NCBI GenBank assembly: GCA_033220425.1
Contig: CM065652.1
Coordinates: 4,278,001 to 4,342,000, forward strand
Length of the DNA stretch: 64,000 bases
Source: Lepraria neglecta
Lineage: Eukaryota; Ascomycota; Lecanoromycetes; Lecanorales; Stereocaulaceae
Reading direction: 5' to 3'
Shown here piece by piece: positions 48,567 through 58,570 of the stretch. The position numbers and the translations under genes were made by a program. How positions within the stretch are numbered: position 1 is the stretch's first letter; every line of letters starts with the position of its first letter. Below the pieces are notes generated by a model that saw only the letters and a list, made by a program, of their open reading frames with translations, was not told the origin of the DNA and searched no databases.

Positions 48567-51226
48567 TGGATGGGCTCATATTACATGGTCAGAGGAAAAG
48601 CTTTGTGAGGGGATAGTGAGAAGTGGGTTGCATGGTTATTTTAAAGGCGACGAGGCTGGATTGCGGGGTTCTGGGGAGAGCGAGGTGTTTATGTAAGTAT
48701 TTGATTTGTTTGCTCGGTGGTTATGGTGGTGTCGGGCAGCCCACTAGCATAGCTCGGTTGGGCACCTGGGGATGAGTTCGCGCATTCTCCTCCAATCGTT
48801 TTGCGTAGGGCTGATGCTAGCTGATGATTACTGAGGCTCTTTCAGCCGTGCGTGCTCGGCTTCCAAGTAATTTTCTTTGCTTCATTCCTTTGTTCGATGG
48901 ACGTTTGAGAGATGGGTTCCTGCGTCGTTGATGCATCATGGACCTCGCATTGATGCATGATGTGACCTCTTGATGCATAGGTAACGCACGATCAATGCAT
49001 GTACGTTGGGCCGAGGCAGGTGTATGCAGAATGAGGGTCTTCAGGGGATTGGATAAAATGGATATATGAAAGGATCCCTTGCAGACTTCAAAGCGCTGTG
49101 GAAACCGAGCACACCCAGCTTCTGACTTATTTGTAAGAAGTACCATGGTCCTCGCCGCAGGTGTTTCGGTTTCATTTTGGCCTGGAGCATGACCCATTGC
49201 ATTCCCCGGCAAATACATGATTTTCAGGAAGGTCCCCGTGTTTTTGTTCTCGTGCTCCGAAGGGTGTTGGAGCAGTGTTCAAGCCTAACCTGCGCTCTTT
49301 ATCTAGAAATTATAATGCTTTAAAAGGTACTTGTGTCCCCCGATTTGTCCAATTTGCACTGAGCTGAAAGGCTCCATCTCAGGCTCTGCTAGAAGCTCCT
49401 CAAACTTGAGATAGGGTTTCTAGGCTCATTGCAGCTAGATCACCGCATAAAGACTCCTCTACCGTGAGATGACTGTGGTCTCTTTTCCAGGGAATGCTAA
49501 GATACAGCTCTATTTCAGATATTCAGGATTGAGGCAACACCATCTCCGCATCCTTTCCTTGCTCATTATCACCGACTTTCAACCCAAAAACATCTCATGC
49601 ATCCTGCTCAGCCTTGCTTGGTCCCTGTTCAATCGCCGCATAACTGTACACAAGTATCTGAAGTATCGTACACAAAGTGACTAAATGTCTGCTCACTCGC
49701 AGCTCAACCACACCTAAATATCTCGCACATCCTGCTCAAAATTTCCGCATTCTCTGTCAGATCGTCGTTCAATCACCTCTGATTATCTGACATATCATAC
49801 TCAATTGGAGCTTGCCCAGTCTGCAATACCAGTAAGTCCGAGCGAGCACTGAATGAGACACTTGACCTATATTGGGTTTCTGAACTTCTGCTGTCGAACT
49901 TCGCGTGTGTTTTCTCATGCCCCTAGACTTCGAGTGTCTTGGGTGGCAGTTTTTTCTGAAGCTATACAGGAATTGCGACGCTGGAAGGTTAAAAATACAG
50001 AAACCTCGAATAGGTTGAGCGCTTCCTGGCCGTCGTATCTTTAAGTCAACTGCCTGCGTACGAGACTCAGCCTCGACGCGAGCTGCTCAGCCTGGTCAAA
50101 AGAGCAGCCCACGGTAAAATTTGAGCACGACGACACTCTCGTTCGCCACGAGATATCCCATAACGTCGACAAGACTCTCATCGAACCTTATGACAATAGC
50201 GTTGTCTCCACAAAGCAAAGAGAAGGATCGATGAGCTTGTCCACGCGGAGCCTTCGGACCGGATGCTCTTCTTCACCATGGCCACCATGTACATCGCAGA
50301 GAATGACAACATAGACGCAAAACCCACAACGAAGAGTAAGATCACGGCCGATATGTAAAAGTGGAAGCTCATCCACAATGGAGCTTTGAGGAAACTGGAA
50401 CACAGTCAACAAATGGTCTTCGATCGAGACAGATAGGAAAGCAAAGGTCTCAGATGGACGAATGGTCGCTACTTTGGTTAGGCTAGATGGTAACTTGGGC
50501 GTCTCGATCAAATGTCGATCGCACGGATCGATGCTGCAGAAACAATGGGACGTGTAGGCCAGCAATGGCATCCTTAGACGGATATCTGGGGGAGCCATGT
50601 ACTGGGGCGTTGACAGAAATGGAAGGACAATTGGCTTTCATTCCAGACACCGACAGTTCACGCAGCGCCATTTCTGATTCCTGAATTCTTCAATCACCGA
50701 GCATCTGCTTATACAACGTTCTCCATATTCGAATGTGTGTTGATGTACACTTACCTTTGCTAAACCTCTGTTCATTTGCTCCTTAATTGTACCAAAATGA
50801 CAGATAGCTCTTGCGTAATATGATCAAGTGTCTGTCTGCTCAAACGTACCTGCATATCTGACTCATATTGCTTAACATAACCATGTTCCTGGCCAATTAT
50901 TGCTCAATCAGTCTAATTATCTGACTGTTAATCTCGACGAATTGAATCATGTCTATTTGCAACGCAGACACAGCGTAGTCAATTTCTTTTCTGTGATCAC
51001 TCTTGGATGGATTTGTCATATTCTAAAAGTACAGCACATACTCAATCGGGCCCGAATGTACGCACGAATTACAAGACATTCCTAACACACTAGTTCCTAT
51101 CCGACCGCTTGATCAGTAGAGCCTTCCGCCTGCGTTCACTCCCTTTTACCAGCATCGTCTGATCCATCCTCCCGCTTGCGTTTCCGATCCTGGCCGTCTC
51201 GGCGACACTCTAAGAGCTACCATGGA
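48567..51226. other. gene-poor accessory region with degenerate repeats
   Basis: No intact gene is supported. Between about 49560 and 50930 an irregular repeat recurs (TGTTCAATC..., then TATCTGACATATCATACTCA), seen near 49628, 49770, 50835 and 50905. Around 50110-50345 two short plus-strand stretches look coding in different frames (LVRHEISHNVDKTLIEPYD; DRMLFFTMATMYIAENDN), which may be the trace of a lost gene. Repeated TGATGCAT motifs occur near 48930-48990. Confidence 0.35.
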
Positions 51227-51954
51227 TCATTTCGCCCGCATCCCGCGACCGCCTTGGTCTGGCTGCAATAGCGTCAACCCTCTGGCAGCTGCTCTACGCT
51301 TTACTTCTTCTCGGACTGACTCGTGGGCAGTATGAACCACACATATCCTGCTACGCCTCTCGCCGGCTTGGGAGTCGAAGTCCGTCCAAGGCGAGATATA
51401 GTGTAGTGTTTCTTTACCCAGAAGCGCGGTCATAGTACCTGCTGGCGAGGGCAACATTATACCCAAAGCTCGAATACAAATATCGCCCTCTGAATCTGCC
51501 AGTGTTTGTAACAGCGCAGAGTTTGAGGGATTTTGCCTTCGAAAGGATCAAGAGGCGTGGTCCAAACCAAGCCGTTCTTCCAGCCTTTGGTATCCATGTG
51601 GGAATGCATCATGACGTTGCAAAGGATAGCTCTCAAGTGGAAGAGTTCGTCTTCAATGGTGTCTACCCGACGAATGTTGTGAATAATTTGCGCTGTCCAT
51701 TTATATTCTTCATGAAGCTTGGGATCGACGATGCCGAACATGACACTGATTGCTCGCGTAATATGCGCAAGCGTACCCTCTAAGAGATCTTCGAGCAAAG
51801 TGTCAATGGTTGCTGTGCTTGCAAACAAATTGTTGGTCTTGAGAAGTAGGGGCTTCTCGACATTCTCGTGCCAACTTCCCGGATGGCCGCCCTCCTCTTT
51901 TGAAAATTCTGGATGGGATTCAAGCAACGCTTTTGATGGTGCACCACCGCTTTG
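51227..51954 (-). pseudogene. C-terminal part of an unrecognised interrupted gene
   Basis: Minus-strand coding-like sequence. One block covers about 51457-51954 (NPQSGGAPSKALLESHPEFS, TLAHITRAISVMFGIVDPKL, NVMMHSHMDTKGWKNGLVWT). A second block in another frame, 51227-51466 (MLPSPAGTMTALLGKETLHY, CVVHTAHESVREEVKRRAAA), ends at a TGA at 51227-51229. No good splice pair joins the two in phase, so a frameshift is likely. I do not recognise the family. It lies directly beside an inserted element, beyond which coding-like sequence on the same strand resumes. Confidence 0.5.
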
Positions 51955-52437
51955 AGGGTTTGGCGGTTTTAACCGGTTGGTGCAGCCTTTTTTCTCTTAA
52001 TAGTTGGTGGAGTTTAACTTATATGGTTAGTGGTTTAAACTAAAACAAATTCCTCCAGGTCACAACATAAGCTTATCCACCCTCTAAAACCACCCCAAGG
52101 AGGGAAAACGTTATATTAGCAGCCTGAATAGGCCCTGTATATAAGCTTGTTCTAGGGTAATAGCCCCTATAAGGGTAGCCTTATTAATTTTAAGCCTGCC
52201 AAGCCGGAGATCGGTAAATTTTTAATGCACCCGACTGTAGAGCTTCTGAATACAGTTGGCTTGTTCTAAAATAGGCCTAGCGGTAGGACTTTAACTTTGC
52301 GCTAAGCTGGAATAATAGCGCCCAGAGCGCCCCGCGCGCCCCCCTCTTCCCTCCTCGCCCGGGGCCGGAGCCCCCCTAAGGGGTACTGAACACCACTTGA
52401 ATCAGTAGTGCATTATTGGTTCAAATAGTTTAAACCG
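51955..52437. mobile_element. inserted non-coding element of about 480 bp between two gene pieces
   Basis: The segment has no open frame, mixed AT- and GC-rich blocks unlike its flanks, and lies between two minus-strand coding pieces. Near-identical direct repeats bound it: TTTTAACCGGTT at about 51968 and TTTAAACCGGTT at about 52427; the core AACCGGTT is itself palindromic. An internal short repeat (CTTGTTCTA) occurs near 52147 and 52260, and a C-rich block lies at 52330-52375. It could be a MITE, a SINE-like element or a solo terminal repeat; no transposase, no tRNA-like promoter and no clear inverted termini beyond the palindrome were found. Confidence 0.5.
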
Positions 52438-52905
52438 GTTCAACTTTGGGTAGGCGAGGCGGCTCAACCGAGAGGTACGTGTCTATATCAACATAAAATC
52501 TCAGAACAACCTCAGGTCCATATGCAGCTTGGAGACCATCTGGATAATGGGAACAGATGGTCACCCCGTTCATGTCGACAGCCCAATACAGAGCACCTTC
52601 CGGGGCACGCCTGAGGATCTCCTTTCTGGCAATGGTATTCCGCAGGTCCTGGTAATAGCGATCTATGCGATCGACCGCAGACTGCTTTATCCAGTTGGTT
52701 TGCAGGTTTGTATGCGCCGCAATCATGCTAGGGTCTTTGAGTGTTTTTTGACGCTCTTCTTCCACCTCAGACCACTTTTTAACATCTTCCCATAGCTGTT
52801 CTAGCGCTCGCTGGTAGACAATCTTCCATCTATCGACAAAAGACCTTGGCTCTTTGTTCTCCGTTGGCACAAGCTTTCCGTCGGTGGCTTTCTACGTGCG
52901 GATGT
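52438..52905 (-). pseudogene. N-terminal part of the same or a neighbouring interrupted gene
   Basis: Minus-strand frame of about 150 codons (KATDGKLVPTENKEPRSFVD, AVDRIDRYYQDLRNTIARKE, ALYWAVDMNGVTICSHYPDG) that ends PPRLPKVEPV exactly at the edge of the inserted element. It has no ATG in the open part: the frame runs up to a TAG, preceded by a possible acceptor or by chance sequence. Family unknown. That it belongs to the gene piece on the other side of the insertion is inferred from strand, distance and composition only. Confidence 0.5.
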
Positions 52906-53045
52906 ACGCTAAGAATTGTACCATTGTGGAACAGGATTATAGTAGTGATTCTATTGCGACACAGCCACCCATGACGGGTGGGACGAGCGTTTCGAATTAT
53001 AAGTATTTTTCGGAGAGTTTCGTTCCCTGTGGGACCATTGTCTGA
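52878..53045 (+). pseudogene. relic fragment of a small secreted protein family (copy A)
   Basis: The plus-strand frame FYVRMYAKNCTIVEQDYSSD ... SIATQPPMTGGTSV resembles copy B at 53948-54355 (KYTIKMYAKSGCEEPL ... IATQPPLDGG). It lacks a start and signal peptide, so it is a partial copy. Function unknown. Confidence 0.45.
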
Positions 53046-53947
53046 GTCCTGAGACTCATTGCGGGAGCAATGATCCAGGCTGTGCTTCCGAAAAGATACC
53101 CCACAGCTCTTTCTTCTGCCGGTAAAGAGTACTGCTGACTCTAGAATGTGCGTTAGGTACCACATGGCATAGGCCGCAGGAAAATGAGCACAACTTTTCG
53201 AGTTTAAAAGTATTTGGGTTGATACTTTCTGAAGTTTAGCAGCCAGTCCTTGTACTTTGAAGATGCAGTAGGAAGATTAGAATTTCTTTGGGCTGGCATT
53301 GAGCCCCGTTTGATGAGTTCCAATCTGAGCCAAGGGAAGAAAATGCCCAAGCCTCATTTCACACTCACCCACCAACACTGATGTTGAGATCCGTTTCTTT
53401 TGAGCGCACCCTCAAGCCCAATGGGGCTCGGCACAATGGATTCCAGCATGTGATTCTAAGCTCGCTAACGTAAGTGATCGCGATTCAATTCGCTCAGTGC
53501 CATGTCCTCATTCATCCTCGGCTTGTATTGCCACAAGCCGCATTAGGCTCTCTGCAATGAGCTGTAAGACCGGCGCTTGAAGTCATGACACATTTCCAAA
53601 GGACCTGAAACTTCTCATTGTTCGGTCTGGCTCTATATATGGCGAGAGGTGGCGCTTTCCTTTCCCAATAGGCTATGGCCTGATGTCATGTTCGGCTTGC
53701 GTTGCTTATGAGGCGTGTTAGGCTCAGTATGAGGAGACAGGCCATGCTGGGTACGGACTTCGCAACATCGATCTGATCAACGTCGATGAAACCTTTGTCC
53801 ATTTCATGACGATGGCAGAGGATATGAAACTGCCACTGCAGGGCAGGTCTCTATATAAAGCAAGCGAATGGGAAGTTTCGTGAGAATTTTCCCCAACTTG
53901 TCTCCAAGACCAAACAGATTCCACTACGCCCTCACCAACCATCCATT
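53046..53947. promoter_or_regulatory. spacer with diverged duplicated promoter
   Basis: Two similar blocks of about 130-170 bp lie at roughly 53515-53645 and 53690-53860. Shared pieces are CGGCTTG, a following TTAGGCTC, CATGAC, TGAAACT and finally a TATA box in similar context (GGCTCTATATATG at 53629; GTCTCTATATAAAG at 53848). The second lies about 95 bp before the ATG at 53948 and fits a core promoter. Confidence 0.45.
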
Positions 53948-54355
53948 ATGCGTCTCCATCCACCAGCATTCCTCCTAGCCTACGTCGCCTTCCTACTTCC
54001 ACTCGCGCAATCATCTAGGGACTCGTACCACGTCATAGACTATTCCACATCCGACTGCAAGGATACCAATGGCGATCAGGACCTCCAACCCGCTACGGTT
54101 AACGGCCCCTGGGAGTGAAAAGATTTCAGCCTATCATCCGGCGTCCCGTCCGTGGGATCTATCAACATCGCAATGGATTCACCGAAATACACTATCAAGA
54201 TGTATGCGAAGTCAGGATGCGAGGAGCCCTTGATTGCGACTCAGCCGCCGCTGGATGGCGGATCAGATGTTTGGAATTGTACGATCTTCAAGAATTTGTA
54301 GGATGTCGGGATGAGTTGGAATGAGTATAAGAGCTTCAATGTTATGATCATTTGA
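53948..54355 (+). pseudogene. small secreted protein gene (copy B), broken
   Basis: An ATG at 53948 opens a typical signal peptide (MRLHPPAFLLAYVAFLLPLA followed by QSSRDSY), then a cysteine-bearing region with YTIKMYAKSGCEEP and TQPPLDGGSDVWNC, ending NEYKSFNVMII. The frame is interrupted by at least two nonsense codons, so it is a pseudogene unless unannotated splicing rescues it; no suitable introns were seen. A TATA box sits about 95 bp upstream. The family is unnamed; fungal small secreted proteins of this size are often effector candidates, but nothing here shows an activity. Confidence 0.55.
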
Positions 54356-54905
54356 AGGGATGGCTGGTGATGTGCTGCGACCCCTTTTCTATACGCTATG
54401 GGCACTCAGTCATGTCAAGGCGCAGCGGGAAGTTTAAAATCGCCCTGGGTTGGGCCTGAGCGAACTCGCCTGGGCTAGGTAGCTCCAGCTTTGGCCAGGA
54501 GCAGAAGGTAGAAAATGGCAAAGCTTCTTCTTATACTGGACCACCAACAATGATGCTGGGTTTGTATCCGTTAGTACACTGCTTCATTCTCAAATCTCTG
54601 TGATCAAGTAGTCGCACTTTTCAATGTAGAGAGCTATAGCTTGGGTCCAAGGTTCAAAAATGCATAATGAGAAACAGAAGACACTTCTGGGGCATCATGC
54701 ATTGCTGCTCACTATCCTTCAAGGATGTTAGCCAAGTTGTAGATACATATGCTAAGTAAAGGCTTCTATAATCAATGTAGTAAGTGCTAATGTTCCACAT
54801 TACATTGCCCTATAGCGGGCTCGTACCCCGTTCAGCACTTGAACGGGAGCTCGAAGACTGGACCTAGCCGCAAAAAGAGTCCGGCTATACACCCCATCAA
54901 GTCAA
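54356..54905. other. intergenic region downstream of IPI1
   Basis: Contains the 3' end of the minus-strand IPI1 gene. No further gene or repeat is supported. Confidence 0.4.
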
Positions 54906-56010
54906 CTATATGTCGGGTTCAACCCCCTCCATGCCCTCCTCAACTGCCTTGCCAACACCAGCAGTCGCCCTCCCTACCTCACCACCTTCCCGTTTCCCAG
55001 CCTCTACTCCTAGGTTCACAGCCCGTTGAAATCTCTTATGAAAGATTCTCTGCCGTTCTTCCGGCTCAATATACATCTCGCCCTCTTCATCTCTTGGTGG
55101 GCCGAATAGGTTGAGATGCGTAAATGCATTGGACCGTTTAGGAAGCATATGACACTCCACGTGTCGTAACGGAAAGGGCCATTTGCTCTGAAACGGTATG
55201 TTTTCATGCTCGTCCGGAGCAGGGACGAGACCAGCGCGCAGGAACGCAGCTAGTGCATTCAATGTCTTGATGGGTAAACGGCCCTTCGCACCGGCATTTC
55301 CTAGGTTAGCAGCCTGTGTTGATGTCCAATTTGACGATGGACCTCCACCTGATGCTGCCGGTTTTGGGGTAGGTTCATGCCAATGTAGCACTGTTAACAG
55401 GCATTTAAGCGTCTTGACCCAGCCACCTGCACAGGACACGAGCTCGTCGGGACATGTTTCTAGGGCCCACAACAGAATTTCGGTGGCAGAAGAACGGATA
55501 TCAGCCGCTAGATGTGTCAAACCGGCGCGGATATAAAGCAGCAGTTGGCCAATATGGGGTTCAATATCCTTGGATGGGAGCACCCGTAGTAACAGCAATA
55601 GCTGGGATCGCACCCCGTTGCTCCCGTCCAGTATAAGTGGATTGAGTTTTGGTAGCAGCACACTGATGGGCTGGGGGAGGGGGCCATTGACGGGGCGGGA
55701 GGCTATCGCTGTCGTTAAGTAGGCGAGGGAGTCGCGCCGTTGGCTGGGGGACTTAGAGGAGAGGAGGGAGAGGTGGTGGGAGAATTGGGAAGACCGGGTT
55801 GGGGCGGTGGTTGTGAGAGATTGGTGGGCGAGGACGATGGCTGGGGGTTGTTAGTGATGGACTCTGGGGAGGGATTGGGGGGAATGTACACTTTGATTTG
55901 AAGCTTGTATCAGTGAAGTTGGTGGGCTTGGGGCGCGCTTTGCCGACTTTCAGCTTTGGTTTCTTGAAGTCCTTTTTCTTGTCACTCTTTTTCTTCGCAC
56001 TGGATCCCAT
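54906..56010 (-). CDS. ipi1: pre-rRNA processing protein Ipi1 (Rix1 complex)
   Basis: Ipi1/TEX10 works with Rix1 and Ipi3 in the nucleolus and nucleoplasm on pre-60S particles and ITS2 removal. Exon 1 is 55890-56010 and exon 2 is 54906-55840, with a 49-bp intron (donor GTACAT, acceptor CCCCAG), 351 aa. The N-terminus is the highly conserved basic start GSSAKKKSDKKKDFKKPKLK with VGKARPKPTNFTDTSFKSKS and, across the intron, IVLAHQSL. HEAT-like helices follow (SQRRDSLAYLTTAIASRPVN, LLPKLNPLILDGSNGVRSQL, LLYIRAGLTHLAADIRSSAT). The C-terminal part is less conserved. Start at the ATG at 56010 is fixed by the conserved N-terminus. Confidence 0.92.
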
Positions 56011-56424
56011 AGTTGCTCAGGGCGGTCGTGGTAGTCGCAGCGTTTGCTATATGCTGTCGCGGTAGCCGTAGACCGAGTAGTACAAAGGTGGTTTGATATG
56101 CAAGAGAACATGCTGAACTGTGTGGCTTGCGAGAGTCTGATCTTTCTGTGGGAGAGGCTTGTTTTGGCTCAAGACTAGCTTACTCAGCAGGGTCCTGTGA
56201 GCAAGCCAATGCACCAGGTGCTCGCGTTTATATCGAAGTGTTACAGCGGGAAACAACCCTCAAGCGCCTAGTCCTCCGACACCTCTTTTCCATCGAGAGC
56301 TATCCTGAGCTTTGTGGCACTACGAGGCAACATGATGACAGAAACTCTCGTTCAAAACCCTTGCTCATGATCGGCCGTAAGTAATTGCAAGGTAGCGAAA
56401 ATAACATGGTCCATCAGATCCAGC

Positions 56425-56775
56425 ATGAGCACAAACTTCCTCAACTTTACTACCTTTGACATCCAAGTGTGGCCACCTCCCTCGAAGACAGATCCAAAAG
56501 TTTACGCCGAACACACTCTGAACCCATCAGTGTGGGTGCCTCTGCTACTCCTCTATCATTCCTTTACCTCAATCGTCCTCCAAGCTCCAAACTTCCGCGA
56601 TTATCGAGGACGGCGTGACACCGTTTGGTATCAGTTCTGCCTGGGGCATCTATTGGTGCTGGAGCTTTTCATGATACACTTCCTCTTCGTCTACCAAAAG
56701 CACTGTTCTCTGTCCGAGAACATCGGCTTACTGCTTTACGCCGTCTTCGGTAGCCTGGTACACGCCGCGGTTTGA
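56425..56775 (+). CDS. candidate small membrane protein of 116 aa
   Basis: Unrecognised intronless frame from an ATG at 56425. It has a hydrophilic N-terminus (MSTNFLNFTTFDIQVWPPPS) and three hydrophobic stretches: VWVPLLLLYHSFTSIVLQA, FCLGHLLVLELFMIHFLFVY and IGLLLYAVFGSLVHAAV. Its stop lies only 24 bases before the ATG of the roadblock gene on the same strand, leaving no room for a separate promoter. It may be an upstream frame on the roadblock mRNA, a separate overlapping transcript or a chance frame. Confidence 0.35.
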   Translation: MSTNFLNFTTFDIQVWPPPSKTDPKVYAEHTLNPSVWVPLLLLYHSFTSIVLQAPNFRDYRGRRDTVWYQFCLGHLLVLELFMIHFLFVYQKHCSLSENIGLLLYAVFGSLVHAAV

Positions 56776-56799
56776 GACTGGTCTGTACCCAAGGCCAAG

Positions 56800-57362
56800 A
56801 TGGTACAGCCTACGGTAAGTTTTTGAATAGACGAACATTTGATCTCCACAGTGCTGATCAAAGAATCCACAGCCAGCAGCTACGCTGGAAAACCTCTCCC
56901 GCCTTGCTTCCAAGCCTGGCGTCCAATCCACCCTGATCCTCTCGAAATCCGATGGATCAATCATACGCAGCACTGGACTTCTCGCTTCCTCATCCTCACC
57001 CTCACAAGATCCAACGGTCAACAACGGTATCAGTCAGAATAGCCCAGGCGAGGCAGCAGATGCAATAAGAGGCGGGAGCGAATATCCTGGCAATGGAGAA
57101 GTCGAGGCCAAAGGCAACACTGCTGAGGAAGTTGCAAGGATGGTCTTCGCCTTTGTTGCAGGAGCAAAGGCTTTCACGGAGGGCATGGACAAGTCAGACG
57201 AAGTCAAGCTTCTCAGGCTGAGAACGCGCAAGAACGAGATTGTCATTGTTCCTGGTAAGGCTTCTCGGATTGACATGAGCCATGCATTTTTCGTACTGAC
57301 ATGCAATTGTGACAGATCCTAAGTTCCTCCTCGTTGTCATCCATGATACTCCACCCGCTTGA
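56800..57362 (+). CDS. roadblock/LC7 dynein light chain-type protein
   Basis: Roadblock-domain proteins form dimers on dynein intermediate chains or in GTPase regulators. Exons are 56800-56814, 56873-57254 and 57316-57362 (147 aa). A 15-nt first exon encodes MVQPT; the core reads ATLENLSRLASKPGVQSTLI, LSKSDGSIIRSTGLLA, a linker of about 40 residues rich in Gly, Ser and Asn, then ARMVFAFVAGAKAFTEGMDK, LLRLRTRKNEIVIVPDPKFL and LVVIHDTPPA at the end. The final exon completes the last strand. The linker insertion between the two halves is longer than in animal LC7 and is usual in fungal members. The first two introns have good acceptors; an alternative upstream acceptor in intron 1 exists. Confidence 0.85.
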
Positions 57363-58570
57363 GCGCAACTATTTGCGGTGGTCCCTTTGGTGTTGACTCA
57401 TCAAATTGTTGTTCTCAGGATCATTAAGCTTATACCCGTGCATAGCGTCTGGTAGAGATATCGAGATAGGCGAACGGGCCCAGCCCAATGTGGCGATTCA
57501 TCCTCGAAGGAAGGATTTTAAGAGGCCTCGGTTCACATATACGATGTAGCGCATTGACCAACTTCCTGAGCTTACAGCATTCCTTGGCATATTTGCAAGC
57601 GACGTTGAAGAATGACCAATCGCGTGCCCCTCCTTTCGTTGTCGGTCCCGCCCGAGAGCAACAACCGAGCTTGCCCAAAAGCTTGTAGGCTTCAAGCCAA
57701 ACCTGAAGCTATGCAAGCTTCGAATGAAGCGATGTAAATCATCGCGGGTACCAACGGGCTAATAATTGCGACCTACAGCAAATTACTGCCGGGCCTCGAG
57801 AGAAAACATCGAGAATTGTCGGTGGCGTTACAATGGCAAACTTCCAGAGGCTTGACTCGCAACGCTTATCAAAAGGCTTGTGAACGCCACTGGACTTTTC
57901 TGAGGTGGATGTTTGCAAAGTCTGCATATATTTCCATAGCCTATCAACAGAGCTTCATTTACAGGATCTCGATAAGCAGGTACACCTACGCAACGCCTGA
58001 GGTCTAGACTCTTACAACCGTGCGAAATTGAGGTCTCGGAGTGAATGTCAATGTCATCTGGATAAGGTAGGTCTGTCTCCACTTGCCGCTCCGCAGCACA
58101 CTCTTCTAGAAGTTCTGAAGAAGATTTATCACCTGCAGCACGCTTAGCTACATGATGTCAAGCCGAGCTGGGAAATCACGTCCGTAATGATAACCGATTA
58201 TTCTACTAAGCATTGGTTCTAGCACTCTAGCTCCTTCGCCAAAAAACCGGAGAGCGGGAGTTCCATCTGTCGACCACCTTCCTTTCTTGGCTACCATCTG
58301 CACTTATCACCGTATTGTTCTACAAGTCTATGGTAGTAGATTTGGGTGGCAGCCATCCCAAGTGCGAGTGCCCCGAGATATGATTGGACCAACCACAATA
58401 TTGCTAAGCTTGTACATTATTATTCTGAAGATCGCTAGCCAACGATAAGCTCGGCGCTTTCCCACAGCATCGCTCATTATATATAACGGCATGTCGCATG
58501 CGACATGTGCTTCCATTTCTCACCTTTTCCTCACGTGCTCATTTCCCCGTTATAGCCAAAATCAGACATC
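57363..58570. other. intergenic region upstream of the amino acid transporter
   Basis: No gene could be supported. A minus-strand frame around 57430-57680 (CKYAKECCKLRKLVNALHRI) has some protein-like character but no recognisable family and no clear start. The last 200 bp include a TATA-like TATATATAACG near 58478, about 90 bases upstream of the transporter ATG. Confidence 0.4.

Noticed and set aside
50110-50345. Coding-like plus-strand pieces
   Set aside because: Too short and in different frames, with no family resemblance; noted only as a possible trace of a lost gene.
52894-52924. Possible ATG start (MVQFLAYIRT) for the minus-strand interrupted gene
   Set aside because: It runs into a stop and overlaps the plus-strand secreted-protein fragment, so it is likely accidental.
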